Assembly: GCA_024867545.1 (NCBI GenBank) | Contig: JANFNE010000028.1 | Span: 558,001-622,000, forward strand | Origin: Phytopythium helicoides | Taxonomy: Eukaryota > Oomycota > Peronosporomycetes > Pythiales > Pythiaceae | Reading direction: 5' to 3' | Length of the DNA: 64,000 nucleotides | Shown: positions 34,297 to 44,519 of the stretch, piece by piece | Position numbering within the stretch: position 1 is the first letter of the stretch | Layout: each line of letters starts with the position of its first letter | Program-made: the position numbers and the translations under genes | The notes under the pieces: model-generated | Told to the model about the DNA's origin: nothing | The model's input: only the letters and a program-made list of their open reading frames with translations | Database searches by the model: none

Positions 34297-34925
34297 CTAC
34301 CGACGTCCGCTGTTGCGGTTGCGGCGCCCTCCGCGCCGGTCGTCCTCCGACGGCTCTGCTCATCGTGTCAGCGGTGAGCGAGTGTCCACTCCAACGAATC
34401 GACCCGCAAGATCAACAACGCACCTTTCCGGAAGGCCCAGTCGACGTGGATGGTCTTGCCGAGGATCTCCTGTCCGTCCAGGCGCTCCTTGGCGTCTCTC
34501 GCGTCCTCGAACGAGCCGAACTCGACGAGCGCGTAGCCCTTGACGAAGCCCGTGCGGCGGTCCAGGTTCATGTGCAGGTCCTTGACGGGCGCGTCCTCGC
34601 TGAAGGCGTCCATGACGTCCTCCTCCTGCGCCTCCTCGTGCACGCCGCGCACGAACAGCAGCCAGCCCTCGACCGACTGCAGCGCGCCCGCGTCGTCGCG
34701 CCCGCCCGCGCGCAGCTTCTCGAACACGCCGCTCTCGTCTGGGTACCTGTCCGCGTCCATGGCGGCCGCGCCGCGCCCCCGGCCCTTGACCACACGCCGC
34801 CCCGCGCCGGAGCCGGAGCCGGAGCCTGAGCCGGGGTCCTCGCGCCGCACCACGCGCCCGGAGCGCGAGGGCCGCTCGTCCTCGCCCATGGCCGCGTCGC
34901 TCTCGTAGTCCACCTCGTCCGCCAT
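34297..34925 (-). CDS. RBM8A: RNA-binding protein RBM8A/Y14, exon junction complex core
   Basis: Exons 34925-34424 and 34355-34297, 68-nt intron, 186 residues. The N-terminus is acidic (MADEVDYESD), followed by an Arg/Gly/Ser linker with a GSGSGSGS run. The single RRM (about residues 85-160) matches Y14 closely: VEGWLLFVRGVHEEA (RNP2), LNLDRRTGFVKGYALVEF (RNP1), HVDWAF. The second exon gives the usual Arg-rich tail (RRGGRRNRNSGRR). Y14 pairs with Mago on spliced mRNA in the nucleus and travels to the cytoplasm, acting in mRNA localisation and decay. I preferred the ATG at 34925, matching family starts, over one at 34985. It is divergent from the kinase-ARM gene, 285 bp away. Confidence 0.92.
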
Positions 34926-34962
34926 CTCGCCTTTGGTGGATCGAGGCGGCGCCGACGAATCG

Positions 34963-34979
34963 AACCAATAATATTGGTT
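34963..34979. promoter_or_regulatory. Palindromic double CCAAT box in a divergent promoter
   Basis: AACCAATA, one central A, and TATTGGTT form a perfect 8+1+8 inverted repeat 38 bp upstream of the RBM8A start codon. It presents a CCAAT box to each strand, in the interval between divergently transcribed RBM8A and the kinase-ARM gene. CCAAT is the known NF-Y target in eukaryotes; binding here is inferred. Confidence 0.6.
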
Positions 34980-35210
34980 TCGCACTCAGTTGCCTCGAGG
35001 GGAAAGAAACCGAGATGATGCGTCCGGCTGATATACTACGCGCGTCAAGTGGCGGCGCTGCCGGCTCTGGTCGTCTCTGTTCGCTATAGCACTGGATGAT
35101 AGCTACAGAGTGGCGGGCTCCCGCTGCCGCCTGCTCCGCGCCCTCGCCACTCGGCTTTTCTCCTCGCAGGCGGCGCGCGACGGCTGAGATCGAGAGCGAC
35201 AGGCGGGGAA

Positions 35211-38200
35211 ATGGACGCAGACGACGACAGTGAGGCGCTCCAGACGAGCGAGGCGGTTGACGTGGGCGACGAGGGGCAGCAGGTCGACAACAGTGAAGAG
35301 CCCAGCGCTGATAACTACGAAGAAGCGCAGCTCGAAGGCGATGACGAGGCGCAGACTGACGAGGTCGCGGAGCTTGGGACCCACGTGGCGGCGCGCTACC
35401 AGCACCTGCGGCAGTTCGTGGAGCGCATGGACGAGGACAAGTTGGACCACGCGCTCTTCGGACTGCTGCTGAGCGCCGAGGGCCTGCGCGACGAGATGCG
35501 CGCGTACGAGGAGCAGCCGTCGGCGCTGCTGCGCTTGGCGCAGACCGGACACTTTGTGCGGCTCATCCAGCGGCTGCAGCGCGTGCTGGACGCGGCCGCG
35601 GGGGCGTACGACGTGCAGGAGACGGCCGAGATGAGCGAGTGGGAGGCGGCGCTCGAGGCGGAGCGGGCGGCTCGCGTCGAGATGTACGACGAGGTGCTGG
35701 CATTGGTGCAAAGCGACGATAGGCCGGATGCGCCGAAAGAGCTCGCATGTGCGGACGAGATTGCGACCGAGGAACAGCAGGAAGAGGTGCTCACGCTGCT
35801 CAAGCTAGCAGTTGACAAATACGGTGCGGAAGTGCTGACCGAGGACGAAATGGAGCTCACCGAGAGAGCGTTCGCACTCGTGAGCGAGTGCACCAACATG
35901 GTTATCATGTCGCTCCCGACGTGGCTTGTGTCGCCGTTCGAGTTCAGCAGCACATTCGGGCTATCGAGATGGGGGAACGATCTATACGAGCCGGAATATG
36001 CAAACGTGGAGCGATTCATCTCGGAGGCGACGATTTGGTCAGACCTGAACCACCCGTATGTGGCCAAATTTCTTGGGGCTTGCCATGTTGGGAGCCGCCC
36101 ATTCATTTCACACGAGAAGGCTCGAACTCTGATGGACTACACCGATGAGGAAGGAAATCGCGGGCTTCTGTGGGCTCGTTTCTATGAAGTCGCCTTGGCG
36201 CTGCAGTATTTGCGTGAGCGTGGATTGGTCTTCTCCGAGCTGAATATGAAGGCAGTTATGTGCTCGGAGTTTGAAGGCAAAACACTTCTGCTCGCTTCTG
36301 GTATCACACGAGAAGTTGAGCGTGATGTGGACGAATTCGGAGAGTTAACAGCTGGTCCAAGCGTGAATGCGCTTTGTTTGATCATCCTTGAAGCTCTGTA
36401 TGCAGTGTCGTTTTGTAGTCAGCCGATAAGCACAGGAAGACCCACTAGGAGTGCATTCAGTTCCGTCCCGAGACGCCGTCCTCGGTTTGTTGAAGCTCAC
36501 GAATGGCAAGTGATTCAGAAATTGTGTAGCGTCGAGACCGACTCAGCTAGCGGGATGCTGAATGCGATTAAGCATATTCGCGAGTTTATCGAAGAGAATC
36601 GCTTATCAGGCGACTTCTCGGAGAATGAAAACGCGAACAATGCGTCTCACCCATTAGAGAGCGCTGTTGAAAGGCTTGGCGATCCGCAGCAAGTCGATCA
36701 ATTGGTGGTTCCCGATATCAACTTGACTGTTGCTGAGATTTTCCAGCGCTGCATGAAAGCTTCCAACGCAGACGAGCTGGCTGACCATGTCCTCTCTCGC
36801 TTGTCGGATATTTACAACCGGATTCGAAGTTCCAGCAGTAGCTGCAGTTCGACTCCTTCAACTGAAGCGACTGTAGCCTTCGTCACCGTGGTCGTTCGTT
36901 TTCACCGCTTCCTCGAACAAAAAGCTCGCGTTAGTGCAGCGAGTGTGTTTGGGATGAGTCGACGCGAGTCCACTACAGCGTTTTCACTTCACACCGAGAT
37001 TGACCAAGTACTGAGACTGATGGGGTTTAGCGCTCTAGGGTCGGTCCACGCGTGGCAGCCTGACTGGAGCGCGATCTCAGCCAGTCGTCTGCCACAATCA
37101 CTGGACAATTTGATCGAATCTCACAAAATGAGAGGTATCACCGAAGAACCTGACCCTGAGTGTGAGAATGTCGAAGATGGTGAAGGCGACGGTGACTTTG
37201 AAGAAGAGGCGGAGTTGCTTGCCGCGTTTGACGCTGCTCGCTACGGCACTGAAGTTGATGGCATGGAGGATTCAAGACGCAAGAAGCTTCCAAAATGGTT
37301 CCTACCGCCGTCCGAGGTTGATTTTGCGTCCTACAAGGCGTTCAGTGAAGGCTCCTTCGGCTCTGTGCATCTCGGCAAATGGTTCGAGACTCGGGTTGTG
37401 GTCAAGCGTGCTTTTATCGATGCGGATACTCAAAGCCAAGTGCGTGTACAGTTCCGTCGCGAAGCGGACGTCTGGTTCAAGCTGAACCACATCAACGTTG
37501 TAAAGCTGTACGGTGCCTGCCACGTTGGAGATCCGTTCTTTGTGTGTGAGTACGCGAGTGGGGGTGACCTCGACTCTTTCCTGGACCGGCACAGCCGAGA
37601 CCCGTATGTGATGTGGTACAGCTTGCTGAATGCAGCGTTGGGCTTGCAGTACCTTCATGACAATGGCATCGTCCATGCTGATCTGAAGGCAAATAATATC
37701 CTCGTCGGTTCAGATGGCGTGGCCAAGCTGGCAGACTTTGGTTTGAGTGTGTCTACTCGCGACATGACCGGTGAAGAGGAAGGAGCAGTTGGTGCATATC
37801 GCTGGAAGGCACCCGAATGTCTTCCTTCTCGAGGCAAGCCGGGTCAGCCGGCCTCGTTTGCGTCTGATGTGTACTCTTTTGCGATGACGATGATCGAGGT
37901 CGTGAGCGGGTCGTTTCCGTGGGGAAACAGCATGCCGGATGCAGCCGTGAGTTTCCATGTGAAGAAGGGAAAGCTGCCGCCGCGTCCAAGTGAATATGCA
38001 GACGCAGAGTGGGAGTTGATCGAGCGCATGTGTCGTTTAGACCCGACAGAACGCGTGACGATCGACGCGGTCGTTGTACACTTGTCGTCACTGAACGAGA
38101 AGTTGATGATGAGTTGCTCGTCATCGTCGCTGCTAACATCTGAATCGTTCAAAGATCGCATCCTATCGCGCGGTGGGGCGCTTTTAAGCCTGCTCTCTCT

Positions 38201-41200
38201 CGTCAAGAGCAAGAATCCAGGCTTGGCGAGATTTGCTGGCCAGCATCTTGAAAATGTCCAAGGTGCTCGGAGCGCTCAAACTGATGTGAGAGAACTGGAG
38301 AGCATAATTGAAATTCTGGCCGGGGGAAGTGAAACTGAGAAGACCTGGGCGGCTGATGCATTGGCCAAATTAATGTCTGGCAACACTTCAAACCAGCTCA
38401 AGGTGGCGTCGCTCGGAGCAATTCCGTTGCTAATTCGCTTGCTTGAAGAAGGAACCAAAGAGCAAACACTAAATGCGGCAGCTGCGCTGGAAAAACTCAC
38501 TCTCGCTATTGAAAACAGGCTGGCAATAGCGTCAGCTGGCGTCATCCCACTCCTAATAGGGTTAGTTCGAGATGACGAAAGGGGTTACCATGTCGTAGCT
38601 GCCTCGATCCTTGGAAATCTGGCTCTTGACTCAGGTAACCGAGTTTCTATCGCGGCAGCCGGTGGAATCTCTGCCGTGATGAACCGCTTTGAAACAGCGG
38701 ATCAAGTCGTACAGGCGAAGTTGGCTGTTCCGATATGGAATCTATGGCAAAACGAAGACGACTTGTCTTCAATCCATAGATCTGGTATACTATCGAAAGT
38801 GCTAGCGGAACTCATTCAGGAGAAGAACTCGGCGAGCCCGATTAATGTTCAAGCTTCAGTGACTACTCTGCTCCGTTTGCTTTGTGATGCAGACGACAGT
38901 ATTAAAACTCTTGCTGTTTCGCTCCTTAACGACATTGCAGATGATGACAGCATCAAGCAATTAATTGTGATTTCGGACAGAATAGCGGCTGTAACCCAAG
39001 CGTACACAAAGGCGGACTGTTCAATTGAGAGCCAGCTGAAGTCAAATGCAGCAAGTTTATTGCTCAAACTTTTGGAATGCGAGGATTTTCGTTCTTCGCT
39101 TGTAGAAGCTGGTGTAATCTCAGTGTTGGTTGATTTGGCGCGAGTCGGATACGACTGCGATAACTTGGAACTCCGAGACAGAGCGATTGATTTGCTACAG
39201 GAAATAGTCCAAAGCAACAGCTTCAACGAGCGTGTTGTGTCATCCGGCGGAGTCGACGCTTTGGTGGAACTTCTCCACGAGGAAAATGGAGAATTGAAGG
39301 GGAAAGCTGTTCGTGCATTGGCGAGCTTATCCAGTGATAGCGAAACTGCACGTGCAAAGATTGCAGCAGTGGGAGCTATCCCGACACTACTAGTACTTGC
39401 CAATGAATGTATTAACAACTCAGGGGATGTCTCCAGCCAAGCTGTGGAGATACTCATGCATCTTTCAAAAACTCCCCAAAATAGGGAGGTGATCGCCGAA
39501 GTCGGTGCTGTTCCAGTTTTGATTGAGCTACTCCAGTGCGGAAGTGACGAGGTAAAAGGATACTCAGCCTCTGTCATTGCGAACTTAGCCCAAGACTGCT
39601 CTCTACAAGTCACGATTGGAAACCATAACGCAATTCTGCACTTAGCCAAGTTGCTAGGGGATAGCAACGAGGAAGTCTGGTGTAGTGCGGCAGCTGCAAT
39701 GTGGAACTTGTCCGAAAATGAGGATTGCAAGCAAGTGATCCAGTCGCTTGGGATTCTTCCAGATATTGTGAAGCTGCTTCGACAAATACCCGACGTGAAA
39801 CACATGGTTAGTTTATCATTCAGCATCCCTACGCTTGTGACTCTTATTCAAAGTGGGGAAGGCGAGATGATCTCAAATTGTGTACCAATTTTGTTCAGCT
39901 TAGTCGAGAGAAGCGATTCTAATTCCCTACTGGTGTCCTCTCGCGGGTTGCCTGTGCTAATGGGTCTTTTGCAAAATGGATCTGAGAGTCAGCAGCTACT
40001 AGCCATCAAAGTGATATCAATTCTTTCCAAGGACCAAAGCATTCGAAGCAATTTTGCTGACGAAGATATTATAACTCTTCTCACCGATCTGACACGTGTT
40101 GGAGCTGACGAGTTGAAGCAGCTTGCAGTAGTAGCGCTATGGAATTTGTCGGCAAATGATGCTATCTTCCAGCTGGTTGAGCACTCAGGCACATTTCCAA
40201 TTTTGGTAAGCACTATTCACGAAATAACTGGGGCTATCATCTTTGATGTAATCGTCGCAACAGAAGCAATACCTCGCCTTATCGAAATGTTGTGTGGCAG
40301 CGATCACGCTATGAAAGAGTCAGTGATCGCAATATTATGTGAACTAGTGTTGCGGAACAATAACTTGAAGATCAGAGCACTGATTGTGTCGTCAAAAGGG
40401 ATTGCTCCTCTGCTCGATATCGTCCGTGAAGGGCATCTCAACCGTTTGAAAGCGGTGACGATACTCCGAATCTTGACAGTTGATGGACAAACCCAGAAGT
40501 TGGTTGTTGCAGCAGGTGGCATCGCCTGTTTGGTGAGTATGATACGAGATGGCAACTCCGAAGAGGCATCTTTGGCAGCATTGGCTCTGCAAAACATATC
40601 GATGAACCGCGATCTCAAAGCCCTTGTAGCCGCAGCTGGGGGTGTAGATGCACTGCTTGCACTTGTTCGAGATGGCGATGATCTTCAACAATTGAATGCC
40701 TTGACAGCGCTAGTGAAACTCTCGTTGGATGCTGACAACAAAAAGCGCATGATATCGCCCAACGATCTTCTTCTTTTTGTGACAATTGTGAAACGCGGAA
40801 AGGCAAAGCTGCGTCTCCAAGCAGTTACTCTACTGAAGAATCTTGCACTCGGTCCCGATTACAAGGGAGCAATAGCAGCGGCGGGTGCCGTGCACGCTTT
40901 AGTAACGACCATCCAGGATGGAGATTCTGAAGAGGCCTCAATGGCTGCTCAAGCTCTGCAAAACTTGTCAGCAAACACCGGAAGGGACAATAAGACATTA
41001 GTTGGGACTGCAGGGGGAATAGATGCGCTGCTCGAGGTCGTGCGTGACAGTGTTGGAGTTGTGAGAATCAACGCCCTAGCAGCTCTTGTAAGTCTTTCTC
41101 TGGATGCAGACAACAAAACATTGTTCGAGTCAGCAGGAGGCATAGCATCGCTTGTGGCGCTTGTGCGCGAAGCCACGGGGTCTGAGCGACTTAAAACAGT

Positions 41201-44200
41201 AACTCTACTGAGTAATGTTGCAATCAATCCTGACAACAAGGTAGCTATTGCATCAGCCGGTGCGATTGGCCCCTTGGTTGGGCTGGCCCAGAGCGGATCC
41301 CCAGAAGAGAAGGCGGCAGCTGCAATCGCTTTGCAGCGTTTATCTGTAAATGCTAAAAACCAAACCCTTATCGGCGAAGTCGGTGGGGTTGAAGCTACGC
41401 TGGCAATAGTTCGAGACAATTTAGATACAGAGGCATCAAACTCCCTGATTGCTGTATCCAATCTCTGTTTGTATGCGGGCAACAAGAAGCGGCTAGCGTC
41501 AGCTGGTGGGATTGACGTGCTAGTGAAACTGGTTGCTGAAGGTTCGGGTGTTTCTCGGCTCAAGGCAGCGACTCTACTGAAAAATATGGCGTTCGGTCCT
41601 GACTACAAGATAGCTATCGCATCAGCTGGAGGGATCCCTCCTGTGGTCTCGCTTCTGCGTGATGGCACGGTCGAGGAGAAGCAAATTGCGGCTAAGGCGC
41701 TGCAGAACCTTTCGTGTAACGCAGCCAACAGAGCTCTGATCGGTGAGATGGGCGGTGTGGAGGTGCTTCTGGCGTTTATTCGCCACGACGGTGACACCAC
41801 GACTGCGAACGGAATGAACGCATTGGCAAATCTTGCTCTGGACGGTGAGAACAAAAAGCGGGTCGCGGCAGATGGTGGTATTCCTCTCCTAGTCAACACT
41901 ATTGCAAAGGGATCGGGTGTGTCAAGAATTAAAGCCACAGAGTGTCTGAAGGCTGTGGCTACTGACCGCGGGACCCTCGACGCAATCGCATCAGCTGGGG
42001 GGATCCCTCCTGTGGTCTCGCTTCTGCGTGATGGCACGGTCGAGGAGAAGCAAATTGCGGCTAAGGCGCTGCAGAACCTTTCGTGTAACGCAGCCAACAG
42101 AGCTCTGATCGGTGAGATGGGCGGTGTGGAGGTGCTTCTGGCGTTTATTCGCCACGACGGTGACACCACGACTGCGAACGGAATGAACGCATTGGCAAAT
42201 CTTGCTCTGGACGGTGAGAACAAAAAGCGGGTCGCGGCAGATGGTGGTATTCCTCTCCTAGTCAACACTATTGCAAAGGGATCGGGTGTGTCAAGAATTA
42301 AAGCCACAGAGTGTCTGAAGGCTGTGGCTACTGACCGCGGGACCCTCGACGCAATCGCATCAGCTGGAGGGATCCCTCCTGTGGTCTCGCTTCTGCGTGA
42401 TGGCACGGTCGAGGAGAAGCAAATTGCGGCTAAGGCGCTGCAGAACCTTTCGTGTAACGCAGCCAACAGAGCTCTGATCGGTGAGATGGGCGGTGTGGAG
42501 GTGCTTCTGGCGTTTATTCGCCACGACGGTGACACCACGACTGCGAACGGAATGAACGCATTGGCAAATCTTGCTCTGGACGGTGAGAACAAAAAGCGGG
42601 TCGCGGCAGATGGTGGTATTCCTCTCCTAGTCAACACTATTGCAAAGGGATCGGGTGTGTCAAGAATTAAAGCCACAGAGTGTCTGAAGGCTGTGGCTAC
42701 TGACCGCGGGACCCTCGACGCAATCGCATCAGCTGGAGGGATCCCTCCTGTGGTCTCGCTTCTGCGTGATGGCACGGTCGAGGAGAAGCAAATTGCGGCT
42801 AAGGCGCTGCAGAACCTTTCGTGTAACGCAGCCAACAGAGCTCTGATCGGTGAGATGGGCGGTGTGGAGGTGCTTCTGGCGTTTATTCGCCACGACGGTG
42901 ACACCACGACTGCGAACGGAATGAACGCATTGGCAAATCTTGCTCTGGACGGTGAGAACAAAAAGCGGGTCGCGGCAGATGGTGGTATTCCTCTCCTAGT
43001 CAACACTATTGCAAAGGGATCGGGTGTGTCAAGAATTAAAGCCACAGAGTGTCTGAAGGCTGTGGCTACTGACCGCGGGACCCTCGACGCAATCGCATCA
43101 GCTGGAGGGATCCCTCCTGTGGTCTCGCTTCTGCGTGATGGCACGGTCGAGGAGAAGCAAATTGCGGCTAAGGCGCTGCAGAACCTTTCGTGTAACGCAG
43201 CCAACAGAGCTCTGATCGGTGAGATGGGCGGTGTGGAGGTGCTTCTGGCGTTTATTCGCCACGACGGTGACACCACGACTGCGAACGGAATGAACGCATT
43301 GGCAAATCTTGCTCTGGACGGTGAGAACAAAAAGCGGGTCGCGGCAGATGGTGGTATTCCTCTCCTAGTCAACACTATTGCAAAGGGATCGGGTGTGTCA
43401 AGAATTAAAGCCACAGAGTGTCTGAAGGCTGTGGCTACTGACCGCGGGACCCTCGACGCAATCGCATCAGCTGGAGGGATCCCTCCTGTGGTCTCGCTTC
43501 TGCGTGATGGCACGGTCGAGGAGAAGCAAATTGCGGCTAAGGCGCTGCAGAACCTTTCGTGTAACGCAGCCAACAGAGCTCGGATCGGTGAGATGGGCGG
43601 TGTGGAGGTGCTTCTGGCGTTTATTCGCCACGACGGTGACACCACGACTGCGAACGGAATGATCGCGTTGGCAAATCTTGCTCTGGACGGTGACAACAAA
43701 AAGCGAATTGTTGCGGCTGGCGGCATCCCTCTCGTTATCAGTGTTTTTCGGGGGGAGCCGAGTCAATCACGCGTTAAAGCGATAGAGTGTCTGAAAAGTA
43801 TGGCCACAGACAAGGCGATCCAGGGCCTCATCGCATTGGCAGGTGCTGTTGACGTGTTAGTAGCTCTTGTGCGTAACGGAACACCAAGTGAACAGGCGCT
43901 GGCAGCAATCGCCCTTCAAAATCTCTCGACAAACAATTTAACTATCAAGGAGCAAATTGGCGACGCAGGTGGCATTGAGGCTTTGCTGGAGTTGGTGTCC
44001 TCCGAGGACAATAACGTGCAAGCAAAGGTGTTGACTGCACTGGCGAATCTAGTGCTTTGTCGGTCGATAAAAAAGCGCATAGCTGCTGCAGGTGGCATTC
44101 TAGTTGTTCTTCCGTTCGTTGCTGGCTCGACTGGAGTTCGCCAAGTGAAAGCTGCTGCAATACTGAAGCATCTGGCGGCGGAAGGAGAAACGAGGGCACT

Positions 44201-44519
44201 GATCGTAGCATCATCAAACGGTGTGAGCTCTTTGGTGGCGGCACTGCGTGAAGGTGAGAGTGCGGTAAAGTCAGAAGCCCTCGAAGCACTAAAGAGTCTA
44301 GTAAAGAACGGAAATGCAAGAGCCCAGATAGTCTCGGCTGGTGCAGTGACGACGCTATGGCAAATTCAACGTGGAGAAATGCCAGGGAACACGGAGGGCG
44401 CAGAGGTGGTCCTACAAACACTTCTTGAAGATTCTCGTACCAAGAAGATGATTGCAACTACGGAAGGAGTCCAAACTGTATCACAGCTAGAATGGGAGCT
44501 AGGGCAGGAGCTCAAGTAG
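35211..44519 (+). CDS. Pseudokinase-kinase-armadillo giant (TKL family)
   Basis: One uninterrupted ORF of 3102 codons. The N-terminus is acidic. Residues about 240-480 are a kinase fold with the catalytic motifs lost (FSELN in place of HRD, ASG in place of DFG), a pseudokinase. Residues about 700-965 are an active-looking tyrosine-kinase-like domain: GSFGSVHLGKW loop, VVVK lysine, HADLKANN catalytic loop, ADFGLS, and APECLPS. From about 1000 to 3090 it is all ARM repeats, including a near-identical tandem array (about 2136-2816). The two kinase domains resemble each other (NHPYVAKFLGACHVG versus NHINVVKLYGACHVG), so they arose by internal duplication. Likely role: cytosolic Ser/Thr kinase with a large substrate-binding solenoid. 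Downstream sequence shows it belongs to the ARM/ANK module. It is divergent from RBM8A. Confidence 0.93.
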   Translation: MDADDDSEALQTSEAVDVGDEGQQVDNSEEPSADNYEEAQLEGDDEAQTDEVAELGTHVAARYQHLRQFVERMDEDKLDHALFGLLLSAEGLRDEMRAYEEQPSALLRLAQTGHFVRLIQRLQRVLDAAAGAYDVQETAEMSEWEAALEAERAARVEMYDEVLALVQSDDRPDAPKELACADEIATEEQQEEVLTLLKLAVDKYGAEVLTEDEMELTERAFALVSECTNMVIMSLPTWLVSPFEFSSTFGLSRWGNDLYEPEYANVERFISEATIWSDLNHPYVAKFLGACHVGSRPFISHEKARTLMDYTDEEGNRGLLWARFYEVALALQYLRERGLVFSELNMKAVMCSEFEGKTLLLASGITREVERDVDEFGELTAGPSVNALCLIILEALYAVSFCSQPISTGRPTRSAFSSVPRRRPRFVEAHEWQVIQKLCSVETDSASGMLNAIKHIREFIEENRLSGDFSENENANNASHPLESAVERLGDPQQVDQLVVPDINLTVAEIFQRCMKASNADELADHVLSRLSDIYNRIRSSSSSCSSTPSTEATVAFVTVVVRFHRFLEQKARVSAASVFGMSRRESTTAFSLHTEIDQVLRLMGFSALGSVHAWQPDWSAISASRLPQSLDNLIESHKMRGITEEPDPECENVEDGEGDGDFEEEAELLAAFDAARYGTEVDGMEDSRRKKLPKWFLPPSEVDFASYKAFSEGSFGSVHLGKWFETRVVVKRAFIDADTQSQVRVQFRREADVWFKLNHINVVKLYGACHVGDPFFVCEYASGGDLDSFLDRHSRDPYVMWYSLLNAALGLQYLHDNGIVHADLKANNILVGSDGVAKLADFGLSVSTRDMTGEEEGAVGAYRWKAPECLPSRGKPGQPASFASDVYSFAMTMIEVVSGSFPWGNSMPDAAVSFHVKKGKLPPRPSEYADAEWELIERMCRLDPTERVTIDAVVVHLSSLNEKLMMSCSSSSLLTSESFKDRILSRGGALLSLLSLVKSKNPGLARFAGQHLENVQGARSAQTDVRELESIIEILAGGSETEKTWAADALAKLMSGNTSNQLKVASLGAIPLLIRLLEEGTKEQTLNAAAALEKLTLAIENRLAIASAGVIPLLIGLVRDDERGYHVVAASILGNLALDSGNRVSIAAAGGISAVMNRFETADQVVQAKLAVPIWNLWQNEDDLSSIHRSGILSKVLAELIQEKNSASPINVQASVTTLLRLLCDADDSIKTLAVSLLNDIADDDSIKQLIVISDRIAAVTQAYTKADCSIESQLKSNAASLLLKLLECEDFRSSLVEAGVISVLVDLARVGYDCDNLELRDRAIDLLQEIVQSNSFNERVVSSGGVDALVELLHEENGELKGKAVRALASLSSDSETARAKIAAVGAIPTLLVLANECINNSGDVSSQAVEILMHLSKTPQNREVIAEVGAVPVLIELLQCGSDEVKGYSASVIANLAQDCSLQVTIGNHNAILHLAKLLGDSNEEVWCSAAAAMWNLSENEDCKQVIQSLGILPDIVKLLRQIPDVKHMVSLSFSIPTLVTLIQSGEGEMISNCVPILFSLVERSDSNSLLVSSRGLPVLMGLLQNGSESQQLLAIKVISILSKDQSIRSNFADEDIITLLTDLTRVGADELKQLAVVALWNLSANDAIFQLVEHSGTFPILVSTIHEITGAIIFDVIVATEAIPRLIEMLCGSDHAMKESVIAILCELVLRNNNLKIRALIVSSKGIAPLLDIVREGHLNRLKAVTILRILTVDGQTQKLVVAAGGIACLVSMIRDGNSEEASLAALALQNISMNRDLKALVAAAGGVDALLALVRDGDDLQQLNALTALVKLSLDADNKKRMISPNDLLLFVTIVKRGKAKLRLQAVTLLKNLALGPDYKGAIAAAGAVHALVTTIQDGDSEEASMAAQALQNLSANTGRDNKTLVGTAGGIDALLEVVRDSVGVVRINALAALVSLSLDADNKTLFESAGGIASLVALVREATGSERLKTVTLLSNVAINPDNKVAIASAGAIGPLVGLAQSGSPEEKAAAAIALQRLSVNAKNQTLIGEVGGVEATLAIVRDNLDTEASNSLIAVSNLCLYAGNKKRLASAGGIDVLVKLVAEGSGVSRLKAATLLKNMAFGPDYKIAIASAGGIPPVVSLLRDGTVEEKQIAAKALQNLSCNAANRALIGEMGGVEVLLAFIRHDGDTTTANGMNALANLALDGENKKRVAADGGIPLLVNTIAKGSGVSRIKATECLKAVATDRGTLDAIASAGGIPPVVSLLRDGTVEEKQIAAKALQNLSCNAANRALIGEMGGVEVLLAFIRHDGDTTTANGMNALANLALDGENKKRVAADGGIPLLVNTIAKGSGVSRIKATECLKAVATDRGTLDAIASAGGIPPVVSLLRDGTVEEKQIAAKALQNLSCNAANRALIGEMGGVEVLLAFIRHDGDTTTANGMNALANLALDGENKKRVAADGGIPLLVNTIAKGSGVSRIKATECLKAVATDRGTLDAIASAGGIPPVVSLLRDGTVEEKQIAAKALQNLSCNAANRALIGEMGGVEVLLAFIRHDGDTTTANGMNALANLALDGENKKRVAADGGIPLLVNTIAKGSGVSRIKATECLKAVATDRGTLDAIASAGGIPPVVSLLRDGTVEEKQIAAKALQNLSCNAANRALIGEMGGVEVLLAFIRHDGDTTTANGMNALANLALDGENKKRVAADGGIPLLVNTIAKGSGVSRIKATECLKAVATDRGTLDAIASAGGIPPVVSLLRDGTVEEKQIAAKALQNLSCNAANRARIGEMGGVEVLLAFIRHDGDTTTANGMIALANLALDGDNKKRIVAAGGIPLVISVFRGEPSQSRVKAIECLKSMATDKAIQGLIALAGAVDVLVALVRNGTPSEQALAAIALQNLSTNNLTIKEQIGDAGGIEALLELVSSEDNNVQAKVLTALANLVLCRSIKKRIAAAGGILVVLPFVAGSTGVRQVKAAAILKHLAAEGETRALIVASSNGVSSLVAALREGESAVKSEALEALKSLVKNGNARAQIVSAGAVTTLWQIQRGEMPGNTEGAEVVLQTLLEDSRTKKMIATTEGVQTVSQLEWELGQELK
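41618..43662 (+). repeat. 369-bp in-frame tandem array (five full units plus a partial sixth)
   Basis: The GGATCCCTCC landmark recurs at 41632, 42001, 42370, 42739, 43108 and 43477, an exact 369-bp period (123 codons, three ARM repeats). Units are almost identical at the nucleotide level, including synonymous positions. Visible differences are one G/A near the start of unit 2 and a CTG-to-CGG (Leu to Arg) change in unit 6. After about 43662 unit 6 diverges (ATGATCGCGTTGGC). Flanking ARM repeats are far less similar, so the array is young or homogenised by gene conversion. Confidence 0.95.

Noticed and set aside
41603..43726. 707-codon antisense ORF across the ARM array
   Set aside because: It exists only because a stop-free antisense frame is copied with each 369-bp unit; it has no domain and mirrors the ARM coding strand.
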